Counted from the first letter of the stretch, positions 34,511 through 47,035 are shown. The stretch: DNA of 64,000 bases from Galeopsis tetrahit (GCA_963675135.1 OY776129.1:45086141-45150140), one strand, 5' to 3'. Translations and numbers: made by a program. Notes: generated by a model from the sequence alone, not told the origin.

Positions 34511-34654
34511 TAATTTTCTTTAAAATTTATGCTCAGAATTATTGTCGCCCCTTCATCTTTATGTACGTTATATTTGTGTGGCGTGGCTGGAAAATAATCC
34601 GGTTCTCTTAAAAACACAAGGTGGAAAAAGAAAGTTAGTACTACTACTTTACTT

Positions 34655-34662
34655 TATATATA
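34655..34662 (+). promoter_or_regulatory. Possible TATA box of the MADS gene
   Basis: TATATATA in CTTTATATATAGATAC lies about 240 bp before the ATG. Such strings are common in this AT-rich DNA, so the call rests mainly on position. I did not see a clear CArG box CC(A/T)6GG nearby. Confidence 0.3.
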
Positions 34663-34902
34663 GATACAAATATATGTATGAGAACACACTTATATACATA
34701 AGGAAAACCTAATATCTGACCCACTAAAACCACACCACAGTTCTAACCTAGATGAAGAAACAAGTAGCTCAAAAAAGAGAAAAACTACCATAAATGTTGA
34801 TCTATTAGTTTGTTTCAATTGTTTTTTGGTTTGATTTCCATATATATATTCAAATTAAACAAGAGTAGGTACAAGTACCAAATATATAATATATTATATT
34901 TG

Positions 34903-37900
34903 ATGGGTAGAGGGAAGGTTGAGCTCAAGAGAATTGAGAACAAGATAAATAGGCAGGTGACTTTTGCAAAGAGAAGAAATGGGCTTCTCAAAAAGGCCTA
35001 CGAACTTTCTATTCTCTGCGATGCAGAAGTTGCTCTGATTATCTTCTCCAACAAAGGCAAGCTCTATGAGTTCTGCAGCTCCTCCAGGTTTGTTATTGCT
35101 CTAAAAATCGACTAATTTTGTGAAATTTTTAGTACTAGGAATTAAAGAGAAGGTCTTTCTTCTAAAAAAAGGTGTTTTTTTTTTTTTGGTTGGGTTTAAT
35201 TTTAATGGAGATTTTATGTATAATTATATTAATAATTTCCAATTTTTTTTGTGTGGATTTGTTAACTTCTATGATGATTTTTGAGCAAGTGGTGAATGAA
35301 TTCCATGTTTGTAATTGTGGTGAGATCTGAGTCAGAAATTACTTTTTTCACAAGTGCTTGTACATTTAGCAAATTTAATGTACTTGTCTCTGATTCCTAA
35401 AAAAAGGGGAAATGTGACTTAAAAAAAAAAAAGAATTGGGGAAATATTTTTGTAGATTTAATTTATGATTTGATCTTTATAAATTGGAATCATGACAATT
35501 CATCTCATTAACGCCTTTTTAATCCATTTAGAAAAATATTTCTTAGATTTTATTTTTAACTTGATTTTGATTGATACATAGGACATTTAATTTCGTAATT
35601 GTTTTTTTTTTACATCTATTTAGAAGAGTAAAAAAAAAAATCAGTGATGTAGTATATCTTTTTTTTTTGCCCCGAATCTATTAATTATTTCAACTTTATT
35701 AATCATTGCCAACAACAACATGTGAAAGACAATTGAACCTAGGATGAAACATCAAATCAGAATACATACAGAAGATAACTGCCATTTTATTTTATTTATA
35801 ATCTAGAGGTTTGAAATATTTGATAGAATGGTAAAATAAAAGTTTGTGTTTGTTTTGAGATTTTACTTTGTGTTATATCAATTGATGGATGCATTATTTT
35901 ATAATGAATTTTATTGAGAAAAATAATACTCTTGTTTATAAGAAGCAAATTTAGGTGTTTATTAAATCCTTAAACCGTATGAGACGAAGATGTGAGTCGA
36001 AAAGTACCCTTAATTAATAAAACTCAAGGGTCTGTTGATGGTATTTTGGAAGATGTTATATCTTACATTTTTGGATCTTTGATTTGAATAAACTTCAATT
36101 TTTATATTATGATTCAAATATTTTACAGTATACTGTATATGTTTCTCTGTAAAATTTGAATGTCCAATATACCCTTAATTAGTCCTATCAGAAAACACCC
36201 TATTAATTAGGGTTTAGTTTTAATAACCAGGTCTGCTATTTCACTAATATTCTTGTCAAAATTTTAAGGCCATCTGAAATTATTAATAATGTATTATTGT
36301 ATTGGCTATATATATATAAAAAGAGAAAATGAGGATGCTTATATATTGATGCCTTTTTTTTTTTTTTTTTATATTAGTATAACAAAGACATTGGAGAGAT
36401 ATCACAGAAGCAGCTACAGTCATCTTGAAGCTCATCAATCATTCCAAGATGAGCAGGTAATTCATTTTCTTCTTTCAGCTTATAAAAGCATTTAAACATC
36501 ATTTATTCATAATATATATTTCAATGTTAATATGTATGAGTATATATAGCAATGATATTAATGTATGTAGTTATAGGACTTATAATTTTTATCAAATGGT
36601 CAATTAATTAACAACTTTATAAATGTCAAATATAGGAAAAAAAATACTTCAAAATTCTATCAAGTTATTTCTAATATATACTCTCTCCTTCCCTCCTAAC
36701 GTTGTCTATTTACTTTTTTCACATTGATTAAGAAATATAGTTCTTTATCCGTCTACCAAAACTCTGTTCACTTTTCTTATTTGTCTATTCATAAAAAGTA
36801 TGTTCATTTTTTTTATGTTAACAATCATTTTATCTTTTTATGTTATCTTATCATCATCTACTTTTTCTTAACACATGTGCTTAAGAAGATAGAGAGATAT
36901 ATGAAGTATTGTCAAAAAAGAAAATTGATAACTTTGGTTGAAACACTCAAAATTTTCCAAGTCAACACGATCCATTCGTTCGTAGAACTATTTACTCGAT
37001 CGCAGACATGTTTGGAACACCTCTAACAGAGGGACTTTCGAAAGGGTGGAGAAAGTATGTAATATTTATTTATTATTGGCACTTAATAAATTGAATCCTC
37101 GAGATCTCTATAACTATTTTATTTATATATACATATATATGACAAATTCCGTATATTCCTTGTGGAGACAAAAGAGACAAAAAAGAATATGTTTAAATTG
37201 TCGTATAACTAAAGAAGAATATTTCGAGTGAAAAAGAAATTTGTGATAAGTGTAGGCTGTGTAGCTGAATTATTGTTCCTCCTCAGCTTTTACCACATTC
37301 AACTGTTGCATTTTTCAAAATTTACCATGTCCAACTGTTGCCTTTTAAACTTTTGCAGTTTTTAACTGTGTTGCATTTCTCAAATTCCTTTTTGTTTGGG
37401 TTGCTTTCTACCTAATCTATTTAATAATTTTTGTTTAAAAAAATGTAAAATAAAATTACCTAAAAATCCTTATTAAAATTTTCCTGATGGCCCAGTTTAA
37501 TTGAAAAGAATTTAAACAGGTTACATAGCCGGGACATTTTTCTGCTAGTAAATATATAAATACGTTCAATAATCATAGACCCGTTGAGAAAAAAAAAAAA
37601 AGAAAAAGGAAAATATTTTGAATGTTTTATATTTCTATTGGAATTTATATTAAGTTTTGTGTGTACAGAAAAGGAAAATTAGATCAATATATAACTAACT
37701 TGATCCCTTCTGTGAAGCAGAACAACTACCAAGAGTATGTAAAGCTAAAGGAAAGAGTTGAGATTCTACAACAATCTCAGAGGTAATTTATTGTGATACA
37801 CTGTATTTCATAGGGCAATTAACAACATAATTCTCTATATTTATTAATTAAAATTAATTTGAATGAAATAATAGGAGTATTTAACATCAGTAACTTCCTT

Positions 37901-40477
37901 TCGTAAATATTAGTTCAGTTTATCCATATTTTAGGACAACTGTATAATCACAAAAGATGTTTTCATACATAAAACAGGTCTCCATCTTAGTATTCAGGCC
38001 TGAAGTATGTTAATATTCCAAGAATAAGACATTACAATATTTCTATTAGGCAGCCTTATACAAGTTATGTGTGTCGCTTGTCAAACAATATCACACATCT
38101 AATAAGTATAGGAGGATCATGATCAGGTTTATAAGAATGAACAAGTATCTCTATATATTGATACGAGGCATTTTGGTGAAGTTTAAAAAACAAATTCGTG
38201 GAAATTCAGTTCAAAATAGACAATATCATACCAATGCGAAATCCTGCGGGATATGTCTAATTAAACGGTGGATACATGTGATGATAAAATGTCAAATGAA
38301 ATCATTTTTTCATATTTGGTGTTCCACCTTGTGTTTCATAGTGGGGATCAGGGACGGAACCAGGATTATTTAGTGAGGGGGCCAAGAAAATAATATTACC
38401 TCCGTCCACCAAAAATATACTCATACTGTTAAGCACAAGTTTTAAGAAAAAATAGATAATGTAAAAGAATGTATGAAGTTGTTGTGAGATAAAAAAAAAT
38501 AGATTTAGTTGGAAAAACTAATACTAGAAATTTAATTTGTTGAAATTTCTTTAAAATAAATAAATAACAAAGTCTTTTAAACTATTCATCAAACAATTGA
38601 GATGATATGATTTTATTATACATAGATATACATATGATATATAAATAAATAAATAAAATAACTAATTTATACATGGCATATATATATATATATATAATAA
38701 TAATAATAGGGTGACCACCAAGCAAGATTTGACTGGTAAATCAAGAAAAGAAGTTCGTGATGTCTATTATACCAAATATTTATACATATTTAAATATACT
38801 CTTTGATTTGATGATATATATATACATAGTAGATTGAAAAAGTTGGGAGGGGGCCAAGGCCACCCCCACCATCAACGTGGGTCCGTCCCTGGTGGGGATG
38901 AATGACATGTGGAGGGTAAAGAAAAAATAATGGAATGTATACATTACACTGATATGTGTTAATAATCCAGTAGGGTGGAAACACGAAAGTTGGAACAAAG
39001 TGGTTAAAATGTTAAACCATATATATATATATATAAATAAAATTATCCTTATTGATGAAAAGAAGTACTCATACTTTTGCACCTCAGGCATATTCTAGGG
39101 GAAGACTTGGGACAGCTGAGTACAGATGATATTGATCAACTTGAACAAGTATTGGATGCATCATTGAAACAAATACGCTGCAAAAAGGTTTGGTTTTATT
39201 TATTTTTCATAGAAAAAAAAAGTAATTAATTATAGTATTATTTTTGCTGGGGAAGATTATATAATATAATAACTTTTCTGTATGATATATTTGCAGAGTC
39301 AACAATTGGTTGCTAAGCTCTCTGATCTACAGCAGAAGGTATCTATTTGTTTAATTAATCTTTACTCGAATAAAGATTTACTACTACTACTACAATAATA
39401 ATTATTATTATTATTATTATTATTATAAAATAGTACAACTAGCTAGCCAATTAAATAATCCACTGCTTAAATTGCAGGAAAAGGATCTGATGGAACTTAA
39501 CATTTCATTGAGGAGCAAGGTATGTACCGGTCCATATCCTCTAAAACCTCAATTCAATATTTTCATCAGAAATATATGGGAAATTTGCATAATTGCCCAT
39601 TTTTCATCTAAATTTCATTTTCCCCCTTGTTGTGAAAAAATATCTCATAATAATCCTTCGAAAATCCCTCCTTCATGTCCAGAGTGGACAATTTAGTGCA
39701 CGGTAGTAGATAGATGCTTTTTAGAATAATTGCATGTAAACACAGAGTTGGTGCATGAGTTAGAATAGTGATAGTGAAATATTGAGTGGCCATAATAAAC
39801 ATGGAAGAAGATTGAGAAAGAGAAATATGAGTTTTTACATAATAAAATTACGAATAATGGTATAGCCAGTTGCAATCAATCACCTATTCATTCTCATGTT
39901 TCAATTTATATTTATATATACAGTAGTGCAAAACTCGCGCGTATTACGCGATATGCAAGATTGTAAAAAAAATATATATAAAAAAACAAAAGAAAAAACT
40001 GGCATAGGAAGAGAGAGAATTTTAAAATTAAATAAGTTAGAGACATAAAAAAAAAACAGTTACACAGAAAAAAAAATAGAAATTCTATAAAATTAGGAAA
40101 ATTAAAATGGAGAAAATCTGGAATGACACGTAGAAAAGAATACATTCAGAATTAGCTAGTATATAAGGGTAGATGTCATGGGATACTAATAATGGAGTAA
40201 TTTATTAATTATGTCATTTATTAGAAAACGGAAATTTGTATGAAACAATGTCGTACATAATATTACAAGACTAGTGTGTTAAATTTCATTAAAAAATTTT
40301 TTTTTGAATAAAATGCATAAAAATTGAGAAATATAAAATTGAAATTGAATAGTAGTTGAATTGAAAAAGAAATTAGATAATCTAAATGATTCTCATCGAT
40401 CCCTTCTCTATATAAGAGGGAATCGAATAGTGATTGTTATTCTTCACATCACGAGTTTATAATTAAGCTTCAACTCA

Positions 40478-40525
<48 letters not shown>

Positions 40526-41974
40526 AAAGTATAGTTGTGATTCAAATGTTTAATTGGAGCGGCTCATAGTAGAAGTTGCGTAACTAACAATTTTGTATGG
40601 AACAATGCAGCTTGAACAAACTAGTGCAGCAGGTCAATCCACGTGGCAATACCAGCCGCAGCCACCTTCTCCGCCGGACATGCTTCGTCACCCTCCCAAC
40701 TACAATAACACGTCAGAAAATCGGTATTTTTTTCTATTTCGTAGATATTACAAATATATATTAAAACGATGGAGCAATGATATAGAAATCCGATGAATTT
40801 CTTAGAGAACCACCACTAATAAAAACTGTAAAATGATATATACTTTTAATGAATAGCATAAGATAATTAGTAAATGAAATGATCATTTGATACAACAACG
40901 GATTAAATAAGAGTGGGCTGATTCAATATAAAAAGTAGATCGATTCATAAAAGTTAATAAGATATATACATAATATTAAGGGGACGTGGAATGTTACTTC
41001 CCTCCTTTTATTCTTGTTTGAGATTTAAAATTCGCATTATTCACCATTCAATTATTACACTTATCCTTAAAATTAAGGGTAGATCTTCTATGAAATTGAG
41101 TCTATATAAGAAATTGAGTTTTTTGTTACACTTTTTAATTGTAGTGACTTACACTTTTTAAAATAATATTTTAAGTTATATTGACGTAACTTTTTAGTAA
41201 TGTTATATTGCACATTTTAATTATATGGACGTGCACTTTTCAGTAATAGTGTGTTGTACTTTTTAGTTATAATGACTTACACTTTTCATTAAAAACTGTG
41301 TTGCACTTTTCAATTATAGCGACTTACATTTTTCATTAATATCGTGTTGCACTTTTTAGTTATAATGACTTACACCTTTCAACATACATTTAAAAAAAGG
41401 TTGACTTTTGGTCAACTCGATTCCTTATAAGGAATCGAGTCTATACAAGACCTTGGCTAAAATTAAATACATATAAAATTTTACTAATACGTCATTTACT
41501 TTTACACAATTGATTTGACATAAAGTTATTGACGTATCATATTTTACTCAAAATTTAAAAAAAAAAAACGATCACCATTAAAATTAATGAAATAATACTG
41601 ATTTTACAAACTATATACTCCCTCTGTCCCATAAGAATTTGCACAAATATTGTCATAACCCCCCCTCAAAATATACACATATTTACTCATATGTCATTAC
41701 TTTTTCACACTCAACCTACCTTTTACTTTACTTTATTCATAAAAGTTTATAAAACTATCCCTCAAAACATCACTCATTACACTTTTTATTACACATTTAT
41801 TAAAATGTGTGTTATTCCAGAGGTGCAAATTCCTTGGGACGGATGGAGTATAATTTGGCTGATTTTTTTATAATACAAATGTGTTGTGACAGATTTGTGG
41901 AACCAGCAAATAATGATGTTGCAGCATCAACACAGAATGCAAATGGGATGATGCTTTCGGAATTTATGCATTGA
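34903..41974 (+). CDS. SEPALLATA-like MIKC MADS-box transcription factor (8 exons)
   Basis: Exons: 34903-35087, 36378-36456, 37721-37782, 39088-39187, 39297-39338, 39478-39519, 40611-40723 and 41893-41974, all with GT..AG introns. The sizes 185, 79, 62, 100, 42, 42 are the classic SEP/AGL6 pattern. Joined they make 705 bases, 234 codons plus TGA. Residues 1-60 are a complete MADS domain (MGRGKVELKRIENKINRQVT, FAKRRNGLLKKAYELS, FSNKGKLYEFCSS). The I region contains TKTLERYHRSSYSHLEAHQS. The K domain (about 88-170) includes NNYQEYVKLKERVEILQQSQ and HILGEDLGQLSTDDIDQLEQ, closest in style to the SEP4/RIN side of the SEP group. The C-terminus ends QNANGMMLSEFMH in place of the usual SEP II ending (G[FY]IPGWML). 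SEP proteins are nuclear and bind CArG boxes in floral complexes. No stop or frameshift breaks it. Intron 3 contains a hAT MITE and intron 7 two more MITEs. Family confidence is high; the subgroup is inference. Confidence 0.93.
36680..37055. mobile_element. Possible decayed Stowaway in MADS intron 2
   Basis: TACTCTCTCCTTCCCTCC at the left and GGGTGGAGAAAGTA at the right are weakly inverted, with internal TCTATTCATAAAAAGTA. No clean ends, so tentative. Confidence 0.35.
38349..38891. mobile_element. hAT-type MITE in MADS intron 3
   Basis: It starts CAGGGACGGAACC and ends GGGTCCGTCCCTG, inverted termini, with the perfect 8-bp duplication GTGGGGAT at 38341-38348 and 38892-38899. The subterminal GAGGGGGCCAAG and GGGGGCCAAGGCCACCCCC blocks are GC-rich. 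543 bp. A partial Stowaway-like sequence (CCTCCGTCCACCAAAAATAT, from 38400) seems nested in it. Confidence 0.9.
40482..40522. repeat. (AT)n microsatellite in MADS intron 6
   Basis: 41 bases of uninterrupted AT alternation, about 90 bp before exon 7. Confidence 0.95.
41082..41460. mobile_element. MITE of alternating short repeats in MADS intron 7
   Basis: The left GATCTTCTATGAAATTGAGT and right CTCGATTCCTTATAAGGAAT / CGAGTCTATACAAGACC segments pair as imperfect inverted ends. The interior repeats GTGTTGCACTTTT(C/T)A.TTATA and TGACTTACACTTTTCA about every 40 bp, five or six times. These are the same word pair, inverted, that fills the MITE at 23885-24110. Confidence 0.7.
41618..41848. mobile_element. 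Stowaway-type MITE in MADS intron 7
   Basis: The ends CTCCCTCTGTCCCATAAGAATTTGCAC and GTGCAAATTCCTTGGGACGGATGGAG pair with flanking TA. It ends 44 bp before exon 8, close to the splice acceptor. Confidence 0.88.
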
Positions 41975-41979
41975 TTCTT

Positions 41980-41985
41980 AATAAA
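41980..41985 (+). terminator. Candidate poly(A) signal of the MADS gene
   Basis: AATAAA five bases after the stop codon. Another AATAAA at 42151-42156 gives a more usual 3' UTR length of about 180 bases. Confidence 0.4.
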
Positions 41986-42955
41986 TAGCGGTTGTAATAA
42001 TTCATAAGTGACAAATTTGATTTTTTTTACCAGTTTCTTCCCTAAATTATAATACTAGACAGTGGATATTGTACTGTAAAAGACCTAATAATGTCATGCA
42101 GACTAAATCAAGTGTATGTAGATGTTGTGTGGATCTAATTAGGAAGCCATAATAAAAAGAGATTGGTGTTCCCATTATATACATACAACGAATATGGATA
42201 ATGTGATTGAACCACTTAAATCTTGATGTTTGTAGATTGTAAATCTTACATTTCTTGTTTATTACGGAGTTTTACTTCAAAATAGAATAGAACCTCAAAT
42301 CATCAGTCACTAATTTGCAATTAATTCCACTGTAAATAATTAATTAATAAATTTATGTTTAAAAAGAAAAATGGAGAATTACTTGAAAATTAACTTTCCT
42401 TCCAAAAAATTCTAGCGTGAATTTTTATCCCCCTATCTTCCCTCAAACCCTTCTTCTATCACTGTTTTTAGATTTGTTCACTCTCCAATGTGGTGGATTG
42501 TGGGCGCAACGAAGGTATTGTGGGAAGGGACCTTTGTTCTTTCTTTTGTTACTTTTTTTCTTTGTAGGATTTCTCCTAATGTGAAATTTTCTTCGCAATT
42601 GTACAATTTTCTAACTTTTGGTGGCTCTTTCCCTTACTTCGATCTGATTCTATGTTGACAAAATTATGGTGTTACTATTTGGTTTGTCCTAGTTAATTTG
42701 ATCGATTTTATATAATTTTAGATTTTTGGTTTGATCGATTGAGGTGTTGTAGTTTGTACCAATCAAAGTATGTTACTTGAAGCTAGCTTGGGCTTACATT
42801 ATAGGTTTGGCTTTTTTTTTTTTTTTTACCATCTTGCCCTGTCCATTTGGGTTGCAATTGAGATTGAGTTTTTTTTATATAGGATTTAGTTTTGCTAGAT
42901 ATTTTATCTATCAATAAAATCATCCTCCTTGAAAAAAAGAAAAAGCTTTATAACA
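41986..42955. other. 3' flank of the MADS gene
   Basis: The first 200 bases are probably 3' UTR. The rest, including the T/C-rich 42410-42640, shows no supported coding frame. Confidence 0.5.
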
Positions 42956-42966
42956 TTATTGAATCT

Positions 42967-45061
42967 TTTTTTTTTTTTGACGGGGGGAAATAACTTTTTC
43001 ATTACTTAGGAAATAGATTGGTTTGGCTCAAGCCTTACATCTTTTTCAACAAAAGGGATACAACAGTGGGGAACACAATTCTCCCAGATTCTATCAGCAC
43101 CTGTTTTGGCTATATGGTGGGCTACGATGTTTGCCTCCCTCTTAACAAAGGAGAAACTAGAGCAATTGATAGCGTTGGCTAGACTTCTGATGTCGTCGAT
43201 GATGGGTGCCGCGAGAGTGTCGGCATCCAGCTCCTGGCGAAGTGCCTGAATGAGGTTCTTCGAGTCCGATTCAAGACTAAGATTGTGGTGGCCATACCGC
43301 AGTGCTGTCTGCACACCAAAACGGAGGGCCATGGCTTCGATGAGTGTACTGCTGCCTAGAGCTCGGGTCTTCTGCGCTCCCGAGAGGATCACCTTTCCTT
43401 CCGCGTTCCGAATTACAAAGCCGAGGCTAACCATATCATTTTGTCCGGTTGCCGCGTCCGAGTTGAGTTTGAGCATTCCTTCAGGGGGTCTCTTCCACTT
43501 TGTTGCCTTTCCGCAGCTCCTCTCCTTCCTTTTAGGGATCATGGTCTCTCTGAATTCCGAAGATAGGCGTGCGGCAAGTGAAACAATATCTTGAGGGGTT
43601 GACTCTTTCCCTTCAAAAATTCGAGAGTTTCGAGCTTTCCATAAGCACCAAGCCGTCGTGGCGAAGAGGGATATAGCTTCGTGTGGGAGATCGTGAAGTA
43701 TGTTCCAACAAACCTGCTTGAAATTACCGGAGCAGAGCGCGGGATGTTCCAAACGGATTGCAGAGAGCTTCCAGGTGTGAGTTGCCATGGGGCAATGAAG
43801 GAGCACATGGGTTGAAGTTTCTGGGTGTTGCCCACACAAAGCACAGAGCACATCTGTTACAATGCGCCGTCTCGCCAGGTTTTGGGCCGTCGGCAAGGAT
43901 TCAGAACAAGCTTGCCAAAGGAAATATCGTATCTTCGGAGGAGCTTTGACCTGCCAGATTTTTGCTCATGCTTTATCGGGCAAGCTCGTCGAGGGAAGAT
44001 GATGTCCCGATCGTGATAACTCATTGATGGCCAGGTGGTAGGCGGATTTTACAGAGAACTTCCCATTTTGTGTGTAGGCCCAGATTTTCATGTCCTCCGG
44101 AAGTCTTTGGCTCAAAGGTATAGTTAGGATTTTCTGGACATCTTCTTCAAACAGGAACTCCCTCAAATCATCAACTCTCCAGGAGGCATCATGGTGGTTA
44201 ATGAAATCTGCCACCCTTCTATCCTCTCCTTCTCCCACCAGCTTAATACAAGGGGTTTCTGTAAGTTGTGCACCCATCCATTTATCCTTAGTACAGCGGA
44301 TGAGTCTCCCGTTTCCCACCCTCCAAGCAGTGCCCGCCTGGACGATTTGACGAGCCTGGAGAAGGCTTCGCCACAAGAAGCTTGGCTGGAAACCCACCTT
44401 AGCGGTCTCGAGGGTCTCCCGAGGGAAATATCGGGCTTTTAAAATTGCAGCTGCAGTAGAGTGTGGGGATTGGAGGAAACGCCAGTACTGTTTAGCGAGC
44501 ATCGCTAAATTGAAGTAGTATAGTTCCCGGAAGCCCATGCCCCCTCTAAGCTTTGATCGAGTTAATTTTGCCCAGCTCTGCCAATGGATTTTTCGGTCAC
44601 TCCCGTGTGCCCCCCAGAAAAAACGAGCAATTTCCTTCTCCATTTCATCGCACAAAGATCGAGGGAACAAGAAACAGCCCATGGTATAGGTCGGGATAGC
44701 TTGGATAATTGATTTGATCAGAACCTCGCGCCCGACCTTTGTAAGTGATCGCTCTTTCCAGGTCTTCATACGGTTTATCATTCTCTCCTTTAGGGTTTCG
44801 AAAACTCTTTTCTTTGATCGGCCCACGAGAGTCGGGAGGCCTAGGTACTTCGAGTGGTAATCAACCAGTTTCGCCCCTAGCATTTGACCGTATTCCAGTT
44901 TATCAGCCTGCGAGACATTAGAGCTTGCGTTTAATTCAGATTTCTCGAGATTTATCCGCTGCCCTGAGGCCTGTTCATAGGTGAAAATGATATCTTTGAT
45001 TTTCTCGACTTCGGGCCTGGTAGCTTTGAAGAACAATATGTTGTCATCGACAAATGATATC
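42967..45061 (-). mobile_element. 5'-truncated L1-type LINE
   Basis: On the minus strand the element ends in a run of A (plus T run at 42967-42980). It is flanked by the perfect 11-bp duplication TTATTGAATCT at 42956-42966 and 45062-45072, the hallmark of target-primed reverse transcription. It is cut at the 5' side inside the reverse transcriptase, right at its FADD-type box (FVDDNILFF). 2.1 kb remains, noticeably more GC-rich than its surroundings. Confidence 0.95.
43006..45061 (-). pseudogene. LINE ORF2 C-terminal part: RT, zf-RVT, RNase H
   Basis: The frame opens at the truncation with SFVDDNILFFKATRPEVEK (RT palm), then SGQRINLEKSELNASSNV, YLGLPTLVGRSKKRVFE, and RMKTWKERSLTKVGREVLIK with AIPTYTMGCF and the IARFFWGAHGSDRKIHWQSW block typical of plant L1. 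At 43966-43968 a TGA interrupts what should be ..(W)AKIWQVKAPPK; the same frame continues as a zf-RVT domain (CALCGQHPETSTHVLLHCP). It ends with a plant-type RNase H (LNSDAATGQNDMVSLGFVIR, LESDSKNLIQALRQ, KREANIVAHHIAK). Only this one stop is seen in about 680 codons, so decay is slight. No endonuclease or ORF1 remains. Confidence 0.92.
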
Positions 45062-45130
45062 TTATTGAATCTATGATATGTATGATAACAAGATATTATT
45101 GAATCTATGATATGTATGATAACAAGATAT
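45062..45130 (+). repeat. Tandem duplication at the LINE insertion edge
   Basis: The unit TTATTGAATCTATGATATGT..GATAACAAGATA (about 34-36 bp) occurs twice, from 45062 and from about 45097. Its first 11 bp are the LINE target duplication, so three copies of that string exist in the region. Confidence 0.85.
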
Positions 45131-46708
45131 CAAAGATATACTTAATTATCATAATTGGTTTAGTGTTGGGTGGATCATTTAGTTTGATTACTTTCTTTAA
45201 TCATTAATAGAAATGAGATATGCATCAATTGCATCATGGGCACAGGGCTAAAATATAGCACAAACTTTGATTGAAATATGACACTAATTTTAATTAAAAT
45301 GTATAACTATTATAATCGACAATACAAATTTATATAAACAATTGCAAATAAGTAAAACATGATATTACTTTTGACTGAACTTGACATTTTAACTAAAATA
45401 TAAGTAGCGTATGGATCTAAAATTGGTAGATGAGATCACAAGAGTTAACCTAAAACCTCCTCACGGACCACACTACAACATGGTACCACTCTCATACTCT
45501 TTCCCTTTTTCTCCTAGTGACATTGTTGTTGCCATCTCTCCATCAATTCACTATCTCCATAATTGCAACTCTTATTTTTGTGGTCACTATCAAAAACTTT
45601 TCTATGCCAATAATTTTTTATGGGAAACGGTACATTTTTGTCTGCTTTCTAATTTCATCATTTTATTATTATAATTATTTGTAAACGTTGAACCATCTCA
45701 ATAGGACCACGCAATTAAGGAAAAGGTTAAAGATAGTGTGCTGGGCGTTCTGCAGAAGAAAAAAAAAAAAGAAAAAGGGGAAAATGGACCAATCGAAATT
45801 TACACTCCTATGTACTTTTGTAACCCTAGAGAGCACTTAATTATGAGAGTTTTGATTGCAACAGCTATATTCCATATAATACATAGTTCCGTACATACTC
45901 TTTAGGGTTACAGATTTCACCAAGATGCCATATTCATATTGCAGTGCAATAATATAATGTGATATATGAAAGCTAAATGTATGTAACTTTTTTTTTTTTT
46001 TTTTTAAGTCTCGAAATTCAATCCAAAAACCATTTGGAGCCCATATACTTCCTCTATCTATCAAATATGTCCACACAAATTTTAAGAAAAAATTGATAAA
46101 GTTAGAATGTTGTGGATTGTTGTGAAATAAAAATAAAGTGGTTGTTTACTTTTGATGGACAGATAAATAAGACAAATGAAAAAAAAGTGTAGAAAAGGAA
46201 TATAAAAGATTTGAATTTCGTGTTTTTGCGAATTTATAATTATACGCGTTTGATCAATTCCAATTAATCTTTCTACTTGAATTGAATTAACTTTAACTCA
46301 GAAAATCCAGTGTATAAAACATAAATCCATTGTATTAAAAATATATGAATTCTCTCGAGTGATCATCATGATTCATGATTCATGAGCCTAGCTATTACTA
46401 GTGCGCGTGACTTGGTACATTAAATAATTGTCTGTATTTTATTTTATTTTATTTTTGGGAGGGGCCCTATTCTTAAGCCAAATTGTGTGAGACATGTTAT
46501 AGAAACAAAAGATGCGTGAATGAGAGAAAATGTAAACCCCATTTTTATACTATATGAATATATTAAAAGATGTAAGCTTTTCTCTCGTTCGGAATATACC
46601 CTTTTTAAGTATACTTTTGTTGTATTCAATAAATATTGACGATGATCATCATATATAGTAGTAGTATACTATTTATAGATGTTGGACAATGATTGGATGC
46701 ATTACGGG

Positions 46709-46710
<2 letters not shown>
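45131..46710. other. Intergenic DNA with a Stowaway-like half element
   Basis: No supported gene. At about 46050-46150 a left-end-like sequence (CTTCCTCTATCTATCAAATATGTCC) followed by TTTTAAGAAAAAATTGATAAAG resembles half of a Stowaway copy. The 87-codon frame at 45411-45674 has no recognisable relatives. Confidence 0.5.

Positions 46711-46746
<36 letters not shown>
46711..46746. repeat. (AT)n microsatellite
   Basis: 36 bases of uninterrupted AT alternation. Confidence 0.95.
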
Positions 46747-46748
<2 letters not shown>

Positions 46749-46811
46749 ATTCAGGCAATTTCATTTTTCGAGTGTTTCTTATTAGATTCGGCAACGGGTA
46801 TTTGTTTATAA

Positions 46812-46874
46812 ATCTCATTGGATTCGAAATTTAGTATGCAATATTAAAAGATGTGTTTGAGTCATATACTCACT
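46812..46874 (+). repeat. 63-bp direct repeat, copy A
   Basis: Starts ATCTCATTGGATTCGAAATT; repeated at 47403-47465 with only two differences. Together they bracket the MITE-like block at 47036-47396. Confidence 0.9.
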
Positions 46875-47035
46875 ATGTTTGCATACTAAGATGTGTTTGA
46901 TAATGTTTTTTTTTTTAATTTATTTTTTTACGGTTTTTTTTTACTTAAAAATATACGCATTCTCCATTTAAATTAAATTTTTAAGAAAAAAAATTTATTC
47001 AATAAAAAGTGAAATACAAAATTACTAAAAAAATG

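Noticed and set aside
45411..45674. 87-codon plus-strand frame
   Set aside because: No homologous motif, no splice or promoter context, hydrophobic low-complexity end.
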